The notes under the pieces were generated by a model. It had not been told where the DNA came from, did no database searches, and worked only from the letters and a program-made list of their open reading frames with translations. A program made the position numbers and the translations under genes. A stretch of 64,000 bases of DNA from CALNYZ01 sp942490945 (lineage in GTDB: Bacteria; Pseudomonadota; Gammaproteobacteria; UBA6429; Thiohalophilaceae), in assembly GCA_942490945.1 (NCBI GenBank), contig CALNYZ010000018.1:744001-808000 (forward strand), in the 5' to 3' direction. This document shows positions 1-7,832 of the stretch, one piece after another (position 1 is the first letter of the stretch; each line of letters opens with the position of its first letter).

Positions 1-324
1 AGTTATTCCATGCAAGGTCTGGTGTCAGCATACCGAATGGAAGCGGCCTTTCGTCAGGAAGTGCTGCTCGCTGTTATTTTAATTCCCGCATCATTTTTCA
101 TAACCAGTAACGCTGTTGAACTGTCCCTGATGATTGGCAGTGTATTACTGGTATTAATTGTCGAAATTCTCAACTCAGCCATTGAGGCCGTGGTAGATAG
201 AACAGGTGAAGAAATGCATGAACTTTCCGGCCGCGCCAAGGATATGGGTTCGGCTGCCGTGTTTTTAGCCCTGATGAATCTGACAGTCATCTGGCTATTG
301 ATGATTTATGCAAATTTTTTCTGA
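1..324 (+). CDS. dgkA: Diacylglycerol kinase, 5' end cut by window edge
   Basis: Small integral membrane kinase that recycles diacylglycerol to phosphatidic acid. The reading frame is open from base 1 (S-Y-S before the first in-window Met at base 10), and residues such as EAAFRQE, EILNSAIEAVVDR and HELSGRAKDMGSAA match the E. coli DgkA core, including the catalytic NSAIE segment. By comparison with the 122-residue E. coli protein about 15 residues lie outside the window, so the Met at base 10 is internal. Three hydrophobic segments are visible. The next gene follows after 33 bases in the same direction, with its own strong ribosome site. Confidence 0.95.
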   Translation, partial: SYSMQGLVSAYRMEAAFRQEVLLAVILIPASFFITSNAVELSLMIGSVLLVLIVEILNSAIEAVVDRTGEEMHELSGRAKDMGSAAVFLALMNLTVIWLLMIYANFF

Positions 325-357
325 TTGAAACGTATTAAATAAAAAAGAGGAACAATA

Positions 358-1290
358 ATGTCTGCTTTAATTTGTGGTTCGTTTGCCTACGATACGATTA
401 TGGTTTTTCCCGATCAATTCAAAAATCACATTATTCCCGACAAGGTGCACATATTGAACGTGTGCTTCCTGGTGCCCGATATGCGCCGTGAGTTTGGCGG
501 ATGCGCCGGTAATATTGCCTATAATCTGAAACTACTCGGTGGTGAGCCGTTGCCAATGGGTACGGTAGGTAAAGACTTCGCGCCTTATGCGGAGTGGATG
601 GACAAGCAGGGCATCAGCCGCAAATATTTAACAGAAGTCGATAGCTACACCGCACAGGCATTCATCACGACAGACCTGGATGATAACCAGATTACTGCGT
701 TTCACCCCGGTGCGATGAGTTTTGCGCATGAAAATAAAATAGCCGATGCCAAAGAAGCGACTATTGGCATGGTGAGTCCGGACGGTCGTGATGGCATGAT
801 TCAGCATGCACAACAATTTGTTGAAAGTGGTGTGCCGTTTATTTTCGATCCCGGTCAGGGTTTACCGATGTTCGATGGTGATGATCTGAAAAAATTCATT
901 GACCAGGCGACCTGGGTGACCGTCAACGATTACGAAGGCCAGCTACTGTGTGAGCGTACCGGCCAGTCGCTCGAAGACATGGCGAAAAATGTCAAGGCAT
1001 TGATCGTGACACGTGGCGGTAAAGGCTCGGATATTTATACCGATGGCAAGGTCATCAACATTCCGTTAGCAAAAACCAGCGAAGTGAATGATCCAACCGG
1101 TTGTGGTGATTCCTATCGAGCAGGATTATTGTACGGCATGATGAACGATATGGACTGGGAAACCACTGGCCGTATCGCTTCCCTGATTGGCGCGATAAAA
1201 ATTGAAACCCATGGTACTCAAAACCATTCATTTAGCATGGACGAGTTTAAGGCGCGATTTAAAGAGAATTTTGACTACGATATGACATAA
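358..1290 (+). CDS. PfkB-family carbohydrate/adenosine kinase
   Basis: 310-residue ribokinase-fold (PfkB) kinase. The N-terminal ICGSFAYD strand, the GGCAGNIAYNLKLLGG substrate-lid region and the C-terminal NDPTGCGDSYRAG anion-hole motif with the catalytic Asp are all present, at full family length. Proteins of this subgroup are usually annotated as adenosine kinase or generic sugar kinase; which substrate is used cannot be read from the sequence. The start is supported by AGAGGAAC seven bases upstream. It is followed after 25 bases by a small coiled-coil membrane protein, probably in the same transcript. Confidence 0.9.
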   Translation: MSALICGSFAYDTIMVFPDQFKNHIIPDKVHILNVCFLVPDMRREFGGCAGNIAYNLKLLGGEPLPMGTVGKDFAPYAEWMDKQGISRKYLTEVDSYTAQAFITTDLDDNQITAFHPGAMSFAHENKIADAKEATIGMVSPDGRDGMIQHAQQFVESGVPFIFDPGQGLPMFDGDDLKKFIDQATWVTVNDYEGQLLCERTGQSLEDMAKNVKALIVTRGGKGSDIYTDGKVINIPLAKTSEVNDPTGCGDSYRAGLLYGMMNDMDWETTGRIASLIGAIKIETHGTQNHSFSMDEFKARFKENFDYDMT

Positions 1291-1315
1291 TCGCGACAGA
1301 AAAAGGAGACAGCAA

Positions 1316-1714
1316 ATGGAATTAGAAAAAATCCCCAATGTATTCTGGTATTCGGTGAGCTTTGCGATTGTAGCGGTGACCCTGACGTTTTCGTGGTCTG
1401 CGATGCGATCCAGTGGCATGACCATCGAGATTGCCAACGCGAAAATCGAGGTGACTAACCAGGTATCCGAACTTGAAAAAATTAATCAGGACCTGAAAAA
1501 ACAGACCGAAGCACTCGAAGAAGAAAAGCGAGCACTCAAACAGGAAATCAATCGGCTGGCATCACAAAATAACTCGAACAGTAATATTTCCAGATCGCAG
1601 TTAAATGCACTAAGTAGCAAAATAAAACCGAAAGCTTCTACCCGCGAGACCCAGCAAAAACTCGAGTCCTACAGTAAACGTCTGGAAGACATTAAACAAC
1701 GCGTTGTCAAATAG
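1316..1714 (+). CDS. Membrane-anchored coiled-coil protein, function unknown
   Basis: 132 residues. One transmembrane segment lies near residues 8-28 (FWYSVSFAIVAVTLTFSWSA). A charged heptad-like stretch rich in E, K, L and Q follows at about residues 45-85, and then a basic tail. An AAGGAG ribosome site precedes the ATG. The topology looks like a single-pass anchor with a coiled coil, as in many small envelope scaffolds, but no named family is recognised. It may be co-transcribed with the upstream PfkB kinase. Confidence 0.75.
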   Translation: MELEKIPNVFWYSVSFAIVAVTLTFSWSAMRSSGMTIEIANAKIEVTNQVSELEKINQDLKKQTEALEEEKRALKQEINRLASQNNSNSNISRSQLNALSSKIKPKASTRETQQKLESYSKRLEDIKQRVVK

Positions 1715-1736
1715 CAGTCACAGTACTTATTACGTC

Positions 1737-1757
1737 ATTCCGGGCTTGATCCGGAAT
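1737..1757. repeat. Short hairpin resembling a dispersed intergenic palindrome
   Basis: ATTCCGG, a 7-base loop, then CCGGAAT. The wording TCATTCCGGGCTTGATCCGG resembles a palindromic unit scattered in many proteobacterial genomes. It could act as a weak terminator after the coiled-coil gene, but only a short T stretch (GTTTTAC) follows. No second copy was noticed in the window. Confidence 0.5.
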
Positions 1758-1836
1758 CTCGTTTTACAATCTTTATAAGTTTCCCGCGCACGCGAAATTA
1801 ATGAAAAAAGCATAACAATCATAAAAGGAGATTTAA

Positions 1837-2175
1837 ATGAAAGTTGCATATATATTTTCTACCCAGGGACATTCAGTATCTTACAAACTCGGGCAAATGA
1901 TTTTGCCACAGCTCGAAGCGGATGCACACGGCGTTGAAGTGGTAGGAATGTTTTTCTTTGAAGACAATAACTATGTACTGGTAAATGGCGACCCGATCGG
2001 GGAACGGTTGGCAAAAGTCGCAAAAGAAAAAGGTATGCTGCTGATGGGTTGTGATAAATGCTGTTATGAAAGACAAATTGATGGCAAGCTGGTTGAGGGC
2101 GCAGTCATTGGTTGCTTCCCGAATCTGTATGGTGCCTTGTCGGGAAATATGCCTGATCAGGTAATTACACTCTGA
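1837..2175 (+). CDS. DsrE-related sulfur-relay-like protein
   Basis: 112 residues with a DsrE/DsrF-like alpha/beta fold pattern: a beta strand KVAYIFSTQGHSVSYKLGQM, a second strand VEVVGMFFFEDNNYVL, and a cysteine loop MGCDKCCYER around residues 70-76 that could carry persulfide or bind metal. It resembles the small DsrE-related proteins (SaoD type) found beside YeeE/YedE sulfur transporters, and two such genes lie 0.4 kb downstream on the other strand. The start has an AAAGGAG site nine bases upstream. A role in sulfur handling is inferred from family and neighbours. Confidence 0.75.
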   Translation: MKVAYIFSTQGHSVSYKLGQMILPQLEADAHGVEVVGMFFFEDNNYVLVNGDPIGERLAKVAKEKGMLLMGCDKCCYERQIDGKLVEGAVIGCFPNLYGALSGNMPDQVITL

Positions 2176-2202
2176 ATTATTCCAGGCTGAGTTATTGCGG
2201 GA

Positions 2203-2226
2203 TTAATACCCGTTAGCGGGTATTAA
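2203..2226. terminator. Perfect stem-loop after the DsrE-like gene
   Basis: TTAATACCCG, loop TTAG, CGGGTATTAA: a 10-bp perfect stem located 28 bases after the DsrE-like stop. The flanks are AT-rich but there is no long T run, so it may be a weak terminator or a protein-binding palindrome for the DUF6122 gene that begins 21 bases further on. Confidence 0.5.
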
Positions 2227-2246
2227 CTAACCGGTTTCTCTTCTTC

Positions 2247-2543
2247 ATGTTTCATATAGCACTGCACTTTATTGTTCCCGCCATCGTTGCGCTCGCGGCT
2301 TATAATAAAATATGGCTGCGCGCCTTCGTCATTATGTCCGTTACGATAGTGGTGGATCTGGACCATCTGTTGGCAAATCCGGTTTATGATCCCAATCGCT
2401 GCAGTATCAATTTTCATCCTTTGCATACGTATCCGGCAATACTACTTTACGCCGGACTGTTATTTATTCCTAAAGTAAGGCTTGTCGGTATTGGGCTGCT
2501 CCTTCACATGGCGCTGGATACGCTGGATTGTGCTTTGATGTGA
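2247..2543 (+). CDS. DUF6122-like small membrane protein
   Basis: 98 residues with three or four hydrophobic helices. Conserved polar positions are HF near residue 8, the DLDHLLANP motif near residue 40 and FHPLHTYPA near residue 55, which together look like a membrane-embedded metal-dependent hydrolase site. The pattern is that of the DUF6122 family. There is no convincing ribosome site before the ATG. It converges with the YeeE gene after an 18-base gap. No substrate is known. Confidence 0.7.
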   Translation: MFHIALHFIVPAIVALAAYNKIWLRAFVIMSVTIVVDLDHLLANPVYDPNRCSINFHPLHTYPAILLYAGLLFIPKVRLVGIGLLLHMALDTLDCALM

Positions 2544-2560
2544 GCAGCTTCGATGTGTAA

Positions 2561-3022
2561 TCAGGTTGATTGACAGGGGCTATTCAGTTTTCCCGGCAAA
2601 TAGTTTCTAACCACGCCAAATAACCAGGTGCCATGCAAGGCACCACCGAGTAAGAATATAGTCGGTAGTGAACCTGAGCCAATGAGTGCGAATATCGGGC
2701 CGGGACATAAACCGATTGTTCCCCAACCCAGGCCAAAAATAAATCCGCCCAATGGGTAGTTAATGAAACCCGGTTTTTTCTTCGGTATCTCAATGATGGA
2801 ACCTTCGAGTGACTGTTTGCCTTGCAGACGTTTGATCAGTTGAATGCCTATCATAGCAGTAAGAATAGCGCTGATAATAATGCCAAACATGTGAAAACTT
2901 TGCAGGTGAAACATTTCCTGAATACGATACCATGATGCAGCTTCCGATTTAATTAACGTAAAGCCGAAGATTATGCCGGTTAACAAATAGGGAATATAAC
3001 GTAACGATTTTGGTGTTGACAT
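2561..3022 (-). CDS. YeeE/YedE-family sulfur transport protein, second half
   Basis: 153 residues. Several membrane helices carry the family signature FGLGWGTIGLCPGPIFALIGSG, whose Cys is thought to pass thiosulfate or sulfur through the YeeE channel. The ATG at 3022 is preferred over a longer form at 3061 because GGGAG lies seven bases upstream and because it begins one base after the stop of the partner gene. Together the two adjacent ORFs make up one complete YeeE/YedE transporter, a split arrangement that is common in this family. Confidence 0.88.
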   Translation of the reverse strand: MSTPKSLRYIPYLLTGIIFGFTLIKSEAASWYRIQEMFHLQSFHMFGIIISAILTAMIGIQLIKRLQGKQSLEGSIIEIPKKKPGFINYPLGGFIFGLGWGTIGLCPGPIFALIGSGSLPTIFLLGGALHGTWLFGVVRNYLPGKLNSPCQST

Positions 3023-3023
3023 C

Positions 3024-3599
3024 TTATACTCCCAGTGTGGGTACAATGAAGTGTGAAGCAATTAATCCGCCTGCAAAAATACCGAATACGGCATAGAGAG
3101 ATTGTAGCTGGAAGGTCGCCAGACCAGTGATGGCATGACCTGAAGTACAACCATAGGCATAGCGAGTACCGAATCCGATGAATACACCGCTTACACTTAG
3201 CAATACAAAGCTGTTGATGTTAAATGAAAAAATTTCGGCGGGGTTAAGCGCGGGGTTCATCGTAGTTGGTGCGGTATAGCCCCAACTGCTGAACATATTA
3301 ATTGCAGATTGACTCAATTGAATCGGTTCCGGGTTAGCAAATAAATAACCGGCAAGAAAACCGCCTAACGCAACCCCGATGGCAAACATCAAACTCCAGA
3401 GCGACGGTCGCCAGTCATACTTGAAAAATGTAATGCGGCAGCGGCGCGGTTGCGTTATAGCACAAAGGTGCTCCAGGTTTTGTGAAATACCAAATGATCG
3501 ATTTCCAATAATGATTAACAACGGTACCATCGCGCCGATAACAGGTCCGGCCACATACCAGGGCCAGGGCGAGCGTAAAATATCAACAACTGAATCCAT
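3024..3599 (-). CDS. YeeE/YedE-family sulfur transport protein, first half
   Basis: 191 residues. The membrane protein carries the GTRYAYGCTSGHAITGLA signature near residues 140-158, the N-terminal-half counterpart of the GLCPGP motif in the next gene. AGGATAAGGT directly precedes the ATG. Transcription runs left from a 210-base gap that contains a perfect ATATTAG/CTAATAT inverted repeat, suggesting a dedicated regulator. The likely role is import of thiosulfate or another sulfur compound. The DsrE-like gene nearby supports a sulfur function. Confidence 0.9.
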   Translation of the reverse strand: MDSVVDILRSPWPWYVAGPVIGAMVPLLIIIGNRSFGISQNLEHLCAITQPRRCRITFFKYDWRPSLWSLMFAIGVALGGFLAGYLFANPEPIQLSQSAINMFSSWGYTAPTTMNPALNPAEIFSFNINSFVLLSVSGVFIGFGTRYAYGCTSGHAITGLATFQLQSLYAVFGIFAGGLIASHFIVPTLGV

Positions 3600-3640
3600 A
3601 CCTTATCCTGCATCGTTATATAAAAGGGATGCAAAATAAT

Positions 3641-3660
3641 ATATTAGAAAGTGCTAATAT
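3641..3660. promoter_or_regulatory. Palindromic operator candidate upstream of the YeeE pair
   Basis: ATATTAG-N6-CTAATAT, a perfect 7-bp inverted repeat centred about 50 bases upstream of the YeeE start. The AT-rich shape resembles operators of ArsR-family sulfide/persulfide repressors (BigR/SqrR type) that control YeeE genes. No such regulator gene is in the window, so this is inference. Confidence 0.45.
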
Positions 3661-3812
3661 ACAAGGCGAAATGCACAAATAATAGGCACAGTTATATTAT
3701 GGTTACCTCATGTTATTTCTTTCATAGATAAATCAATCGGTTAAAGTAAGTAACCCGAATTAGCGAGCGTATTTTTTATAGCGTTTCTATTCGCTGCGGT
3801 AGCGTGTCTGAA

Positions 3813-5861
3813 CTAGTTCTGTCTCAGTATTGCGTGGAGCGAGTCTAATGATGAGATAGGTGGCTGGCAGCTAGTACCACTACAAACGTAAGCAACAGGT
3901 GCATCATTCGCTTCACGTTGTTGTAACAAGCCCGGCAAGGTTTTCGCGCTATCAGGAATGGTGATGATAATGCGGCGTGGTGAGTAAGCTTCGTTTAATG
4001 CGTTTGCCCAGTCCTGATTATTACTGCGAATGACAATGATATCGCCGGGATACAGGTATTCTTCCAGTGCGATCATCATGGCGCCATGCGCGTGCGGGAT
4101 TTGCGATAATGCTTGCCAGGCAAACTGCAATGTTTTTTGTGCAGCGTCCACATAACGCTGCTCACCAATCAGGTGTCCCAGTCGTTGCAGTATGATTGCT
4201 GCAACGGCATTGCCCGCCGGAATGGCTTCATCCATGGTGGGTTTGGGACGTTGAATGAGTTGTTCATGATCATGTGCCGTGAAATAAAAACCACCCTGAT
4301 CCTTATCTTCAAAGTAGTCTAAGACGCTGTCAGCCAGTTCAATTAATAACTGCATGTCACTGTCACGCCAGCGTGCCTGTAATAATGCAAACAAGCCATC
4401 CATCAGAAATACATAGTCATCCAGATAGGCAGTGAGATGTGACTTGCCATCCTTGTGTGTTGCCAGTAAACGACCATCCTTATAAAGATGAGTACGAATA
4501 AAATCTACTGCAGCGTGTGCCGAGGATATCAGGTCGTCACGTTGCAAGTATCTGGCGGCGGTTGCCATACCCTTGATCATGAGACCGTTCCAGGACGTCA
4601 GGATTTTTTCATCACGCCCGGGTTTGATGCGTTGTTCGCGCGCAGTAAATAATTTTTGCCGGGCTGATATAAGTTGCGACACCACATCGGCTTCACTCAT
4701 GTTTAGTGTTTCTGCTACAGCGTCAGTTGATTGATAGACGTGTAAATGCCAGGCGCCCTCAAAATTGGCAGTTTGATCAAGACCATAAACTAATTCAACA
4801 ATGTTGTACTCAGCGTCGGTTAATAATGGCTTGATTGTATCAGGCGACCAGATGAAGAATTTGCCTTCTTCACCTTCGGAATCTGCATCGAGAGTGGAGT
4901 AGTAGCCACCTTCTGGTGCCTGCATTTCACGTAGCACCCAATCAGCAGTTTCATGACAAATTCGCAGGAATACCGCATCATTAAAGGCGCCATAGGCATC
5001 TGCATACAGGGCAAGTAACGGACCATTGTCATAAAGCATTTTTTCAAAATGCGGAATCATCCATTTATCATCAACCGAGTAACGACAAAATCCGCCACCG
5101 ATTTGGTCAAATATTCCACCGGATGCCATGCCATGCAGGGTCATGCGCAGCATATGATATGACTGGTGATTTTCGTTACCCTGCTGTTTTGTATTTACCC
5201 AGTGGCGTAATAAAAATTCCAGATTGGTTGGATGCGGAAACTTGGGTGCATCGCCGAATCCGCCGTAGCGACTGTCAAAGCTTTGTACCAGTTGCTTGTG
5301 ACAACTATCAATCGGCGTGGCATTAAGTGTGTCCGGTGTTGCGACTGGCATTTGCTGCATGCTGTTGAGCGCATCCATGAGCGAGGTGTTTTGTTTATCG
5401 ATGTCGTCTTTATGCTCTTTATAAAATGCATCTACGCGCTGTAATATTTCGGTAAAGGCTGGCATGCCGTGCTTGGGCACATTGGGAAAGTAGGTGCCGG
5501 CAAAAAAGGGGATATGTTCATCAGGTGTTAACACCACCGTCAAAGGCCAGCCGCCGCCGCGTTGGTTTAATAAATGGTGTGCGTTTTGATAAATCTTGTC
5601 GAGGTCGGGGCGTTCTTCGCGATCGACTTTGATATTAATAAACAACGCATTCATGACGTTGGCGGTGGCATCGTCTTCGAAGGACTCGTGTGCCATAACA
5701 TGACACCAGTGACAGGCCGAGTAGCCTATCGATAACAAGATGAGCTTGTTTTCCTGTTTCGCTGTGGCCAGCGCGGCTTCGTTCCACGGATACCAGTCGA
5801 CCGGATTATCCGCATGCTGCAGGAGATAGGGACTGGTTTCGTTGGCGAGTTGATTCGGCAT
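3813..5861 (-). CDS. YyaL/DUF255 thioredoxin-domain protein
   Basis: 682 residues, the normal length of the YyaL / spermatogenesis-associated-20 family. The N-terminal thioredoxin-like domain has NETSPYLLQHADNPVDWYPW and the redox-type motif CHWCH near residues 50-54, followed by KVDREERPDLDKIY. The rest forms an (alpha/alpha)6 barrel like cellobiose 2-epimerases, with GGIFDQIGGGFCRYSVD and PHFEKMLYDN typical of the family. The biochemical function is not established. It is a monocistronic gene reading away from lgt, with no strong ribosome site. Confidence 0.92.
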   Translation of the reverse strand: MPNQLANETSPYLLQHADNPVDWYPWNEAALATAKQENKLILLSIGYSACHWCHVMAHESFEDDATANVMNALFINIKVDREERPDLDKIYQNAHHLLNQRGGGWPLTVVLTPDEHIPFFAGTYFPNVPKHGMPAFTEILQRVDAFYKEHKDDIDKQNTSLMDALNSMQQMPVATPDTLNATPIDSCHKQLVQSFDSRYGGFGDAPKFPHPTNLEFLLRHWVNTKQQGNENHQSYHMLRMTLHGMASGGIFDQIGGGFCRYSVDDKWMIPHFEKMLYDNGPLLALYADAYGAFNDAVFLRICHETADWVLREMQAPEGGYYSTLDADSEGEEGKFFIWSPDTIKPLLTDAEYNIVELVYGLDQTANFEGAWHLHVYQSTDAVAETLNMSEADVVSQLISARQKLFTAREQRIKPGRDEKILTSWNGLMIKGMATAARYLQRDDLISSAHAAVDFIRTHLYKDGRLLATHKDGKSHLTAYLDDYVFLMDGLFALLQARWRDSDMQLLIELADSVLDYFEDKDQGGFYFTAHDHEQLIQRPKPTMDEAIPAGNAVAAIILQRLGHLIGEQRYVDAAQKTLQFAWQALSQIPHAHGAMMIALEEYLYPGDIIVIRSNNQDWANALNEAYSPRRIIITIPDSAKTLPGLLQQREANDAPVAYVCSGTSCQPPISSLDSLHAILRQN

Positions 5862-6019
5862 GACAGGTAAACTATAACGAAATCTCGCTGCATTTGTCGC
5901 CCATTATGTTTTTGTGTGAATTCAATAACTCGGCCTGTTGGCTGCGGCACTAATGTGTCATATCAGTAATAAAACCGTGTTATTATTCAAAATTACTCAG
6001 CAAACAAAAAACACAAAAT

Positions 6020-6826
6020 ATGGTTCTTGATTTTAATACCGTCGCATTTCATATATTTGGCTGGCCAGTTCACTGGTACGGCATTATGTATCTTATTGGC
6101 TTTCTGGGTGGCTGGTGGCTCGGTCGGATACAGGCCAAACGTCCACATTGTCCATATACTGCGGAAGAAGTTGACGATCTGCTGTTTTACGTGGGCATGG
6201 GCGTCATCCTGGGTGGGCGCGTGGGTTATTTGCTGTTCTACGGCTGGGACCAGATCATGCGCGATTGGCACTTTATTTATCGCGTCTGGGAAGGGGGAAT
6301 GTCGTTCCACGGTGGTCTGATTGGTGTACTGGTCGGACTATGGATATTTAATCGTAAATACAAAAAAGGCTTCTTCCAGACCGTTGACTTTGTCGCGCCC
6401 TGCGTCACGATTGGCCTGGGGGCCGGTCGAATCGGTAACCTGATTAATGGTGAGCTGTGGGGTAAACCGACCGATTTACCCTGGGCGATGATTTTTCCGC
6501 ACATGGATCGCTTGCCGCGTCATCCCACCCCGTTGTACGAATTTATTCTGGAAGGGCCGGTATTGCTGGCGATTCTTTGGTGGTTTTCGAAAAAACCACG
6601 CCCGACAATGGCAGTGTCTGGTTTGTTTGCGGTTTGTTATGGGGTGTTTCGCATGTCAGTCGAAACAGTGCGCCTGCCGGATGCGCATATCGGATATTTA
6701 TGGGGTACCAACTTCCTCACCATGGGTATGGTCTTGTCGCTACCGCTGATTGTCATTGGGGCAATTTTTCTCTGGTGGGCGTACCGCAAACCGTTTAGTG
6801 CGCCTGTATCTGAAACGAGCAAGTAA
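6020..6826 (+). CDS. lgt: Prolipoprotein diacylglyceryl transferase
   Basis: 268 residues, seven transmembrane segments. It transfers diacylglycerol from phosphatidylglycerol to the lipobox cysteine of prolipoproteins at the inner membrane. Visible family landmarks are HWYGIMY near the N-terminus, FHGGLIG with essential His97, and the signature GRIGNLINGELWG with Arg137 and Asn140. Followed 167 bases later by thyA, the same lgt-thyA order as in E. coli, where the two genes are translationally linked; here the gap is larger and holds an inverted repeat. Confidence 0.97.
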   Translation: MVLDFNTVAFHIFGWPVHWYGIMYLIGFLGGWWLGRIQAKRPHCPYTAEEVDDLLFYVGMGVILGGRVGYLLFYGWDQIMRDWHFIYRVWEGGMSFHGGLIGVLVGLWIFNRKYKKGFFQTVDFVAPCVTIGLGAGRIGNLINGELWGKPTDLPWAMIFPHMDRLPRHPTPLYEFILEGPVLLAILWWFSKKPRPTMAVSGLFAVCYGVFRMSVETVRLPDAHIGYLWGTNFLTMGMVLSLPLIVIGAIFLWWAYRKPFSAPVSETSK

Positions 6827-6845
6827 AACTTCAACTAAAACAAAT

Positions 6846-6922
6846 AATAAGCATCGATAGCTGCAAAATTGCTTCAAAAATATCAATAACTTCAGTAGCT
6901 TAGCAGTAATATGATGCTTATT
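6846..6922. repeat. Long-range inverted repeat in the lgt-thyA gap
   Basis: AATAAGCATC at 6846-6855 pairs perfectly with GATGCTTATT at 6913-6922, enclosing 57 bases that have further partial pairing (AGCTGC against GCAGT). It could be a structured leader or a terminator between lgt and thyA. No known RNA family was recognised. Confidence 0.4.
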
Positions 6923-6993
6923 TTAGCGGCAGTCATCGTCGTGTAACGATGGTATGATGAGCACGTTATTTTTACGCGAATAGAGGAAGCCAA

Positions 6994-7788
6994 GTGAAGC
7001 AGTATCTGGATCTCATGCAGCATGTGAAGGAGCACGGGATTCGTAAAGAAGACCGCACCGGCACCGGTACACTCAGTGTGTTTGGTTATCAAATGCGCTT
7101 TAATCTGGGGCAAGGCTTTCCACTTGTGACCACAAAAAAATGTCACCTGCGTTCCATCATTCACGAACTGTTGTGGTTTTTAAAAGGCGATACCAATATC
7201 GCTTATTTAAAAGAAAATGGTGTCAGTATCTGGGATGAGTGGGCGGATGAAGATGGCAACCTCGGTCCCGTTTACGGTTACCAGTGGCGTTCATGGCCTG
7301 CCGCAAACGGCCAGCATATCGACCAGATTTCGCAAGTCATCGATCAAATCAAAAACAACCCGGATTCACGACGTATTATCGTCAGCGCCTGGAATGTGGC
7401 GGAAGTGGAAAACATGGCCTTGCCACCGTGTCATGCCTTTTTTCAGTTTTATGTGGCTGATGGCAAACTTTCCTGTCAACTCTATCAGCGCAGTGCGGAT
7501 ATTTTTCTCGGCGTACCTTTCAATATTGCTTCCTATGCGCTGCTTACCATGATGATGGCCCAGGCGACAGGTTTAAAGGCAGGCGATTTTGTTCATACCC
7601 TCGGTGATGCGCATCTTTATTCGAATCACCTCGAACAGGTCGATGAGCAATTGTCACGGCAACCTTTTCCACTGCCAACCATGAAACTGAATCCGGCCAT
7701 TGATAATCTGTTTGATTTTACCTTTGATGATTTCGAGTTGCTCAACTACCAGTTTCATCCCCATATCAAAGCGCCGGTTGCCGTGTAG
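6994..7788 (+). CDS. thyA: Thymidylate synthase
   Basis: 264 residues, exactly the E. coli length. It makes dTMP from dUMP with methylene-tetrahydrofolate. Catalytic Cys146 sits in LPPCHAFFQFYV; DRTGTGT, RSIIHELLWFL, CQLYQRSADIFLG and the C-terminal IKAPVAV are all conserved. The start is a GTG at 6994 with GAGGAAG seven bases upstream; it gives the expected MKQYLDLM N-terminus. folA, which regenerates its cofactor, lies 1.5 kb downstream on the same strand. Confidence 0.98.
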   Translation: MKQYLDLMQHVKEHGIRKEDRTGTGTLSVFGYQMRFNLGQGFPLVTTKKCHLRSIIHELLWFLKGDTNIAYLKENGVSIWDEWADEDGNLGPVYGYQWRSWPAANGQHIDQISQVIDQIKNNPDSRRIIVSAWNVAEVENMALPPCHAFFQFYVADGKLSCQLYQRSADIFLGVPFNIASYALLTMMMAQATGLKAGDFVHTLGDAHLYSNHLEQVDEQLSRQPFPLPTMKLNPAIDNLFDFTFDDFELLNYQFHPHIKAPVAV

Positions 7789-7832
7789 ATTTGTGCGGTT
7801 AGATTTATCTTGCACCCAACACAGGAAAGTAA

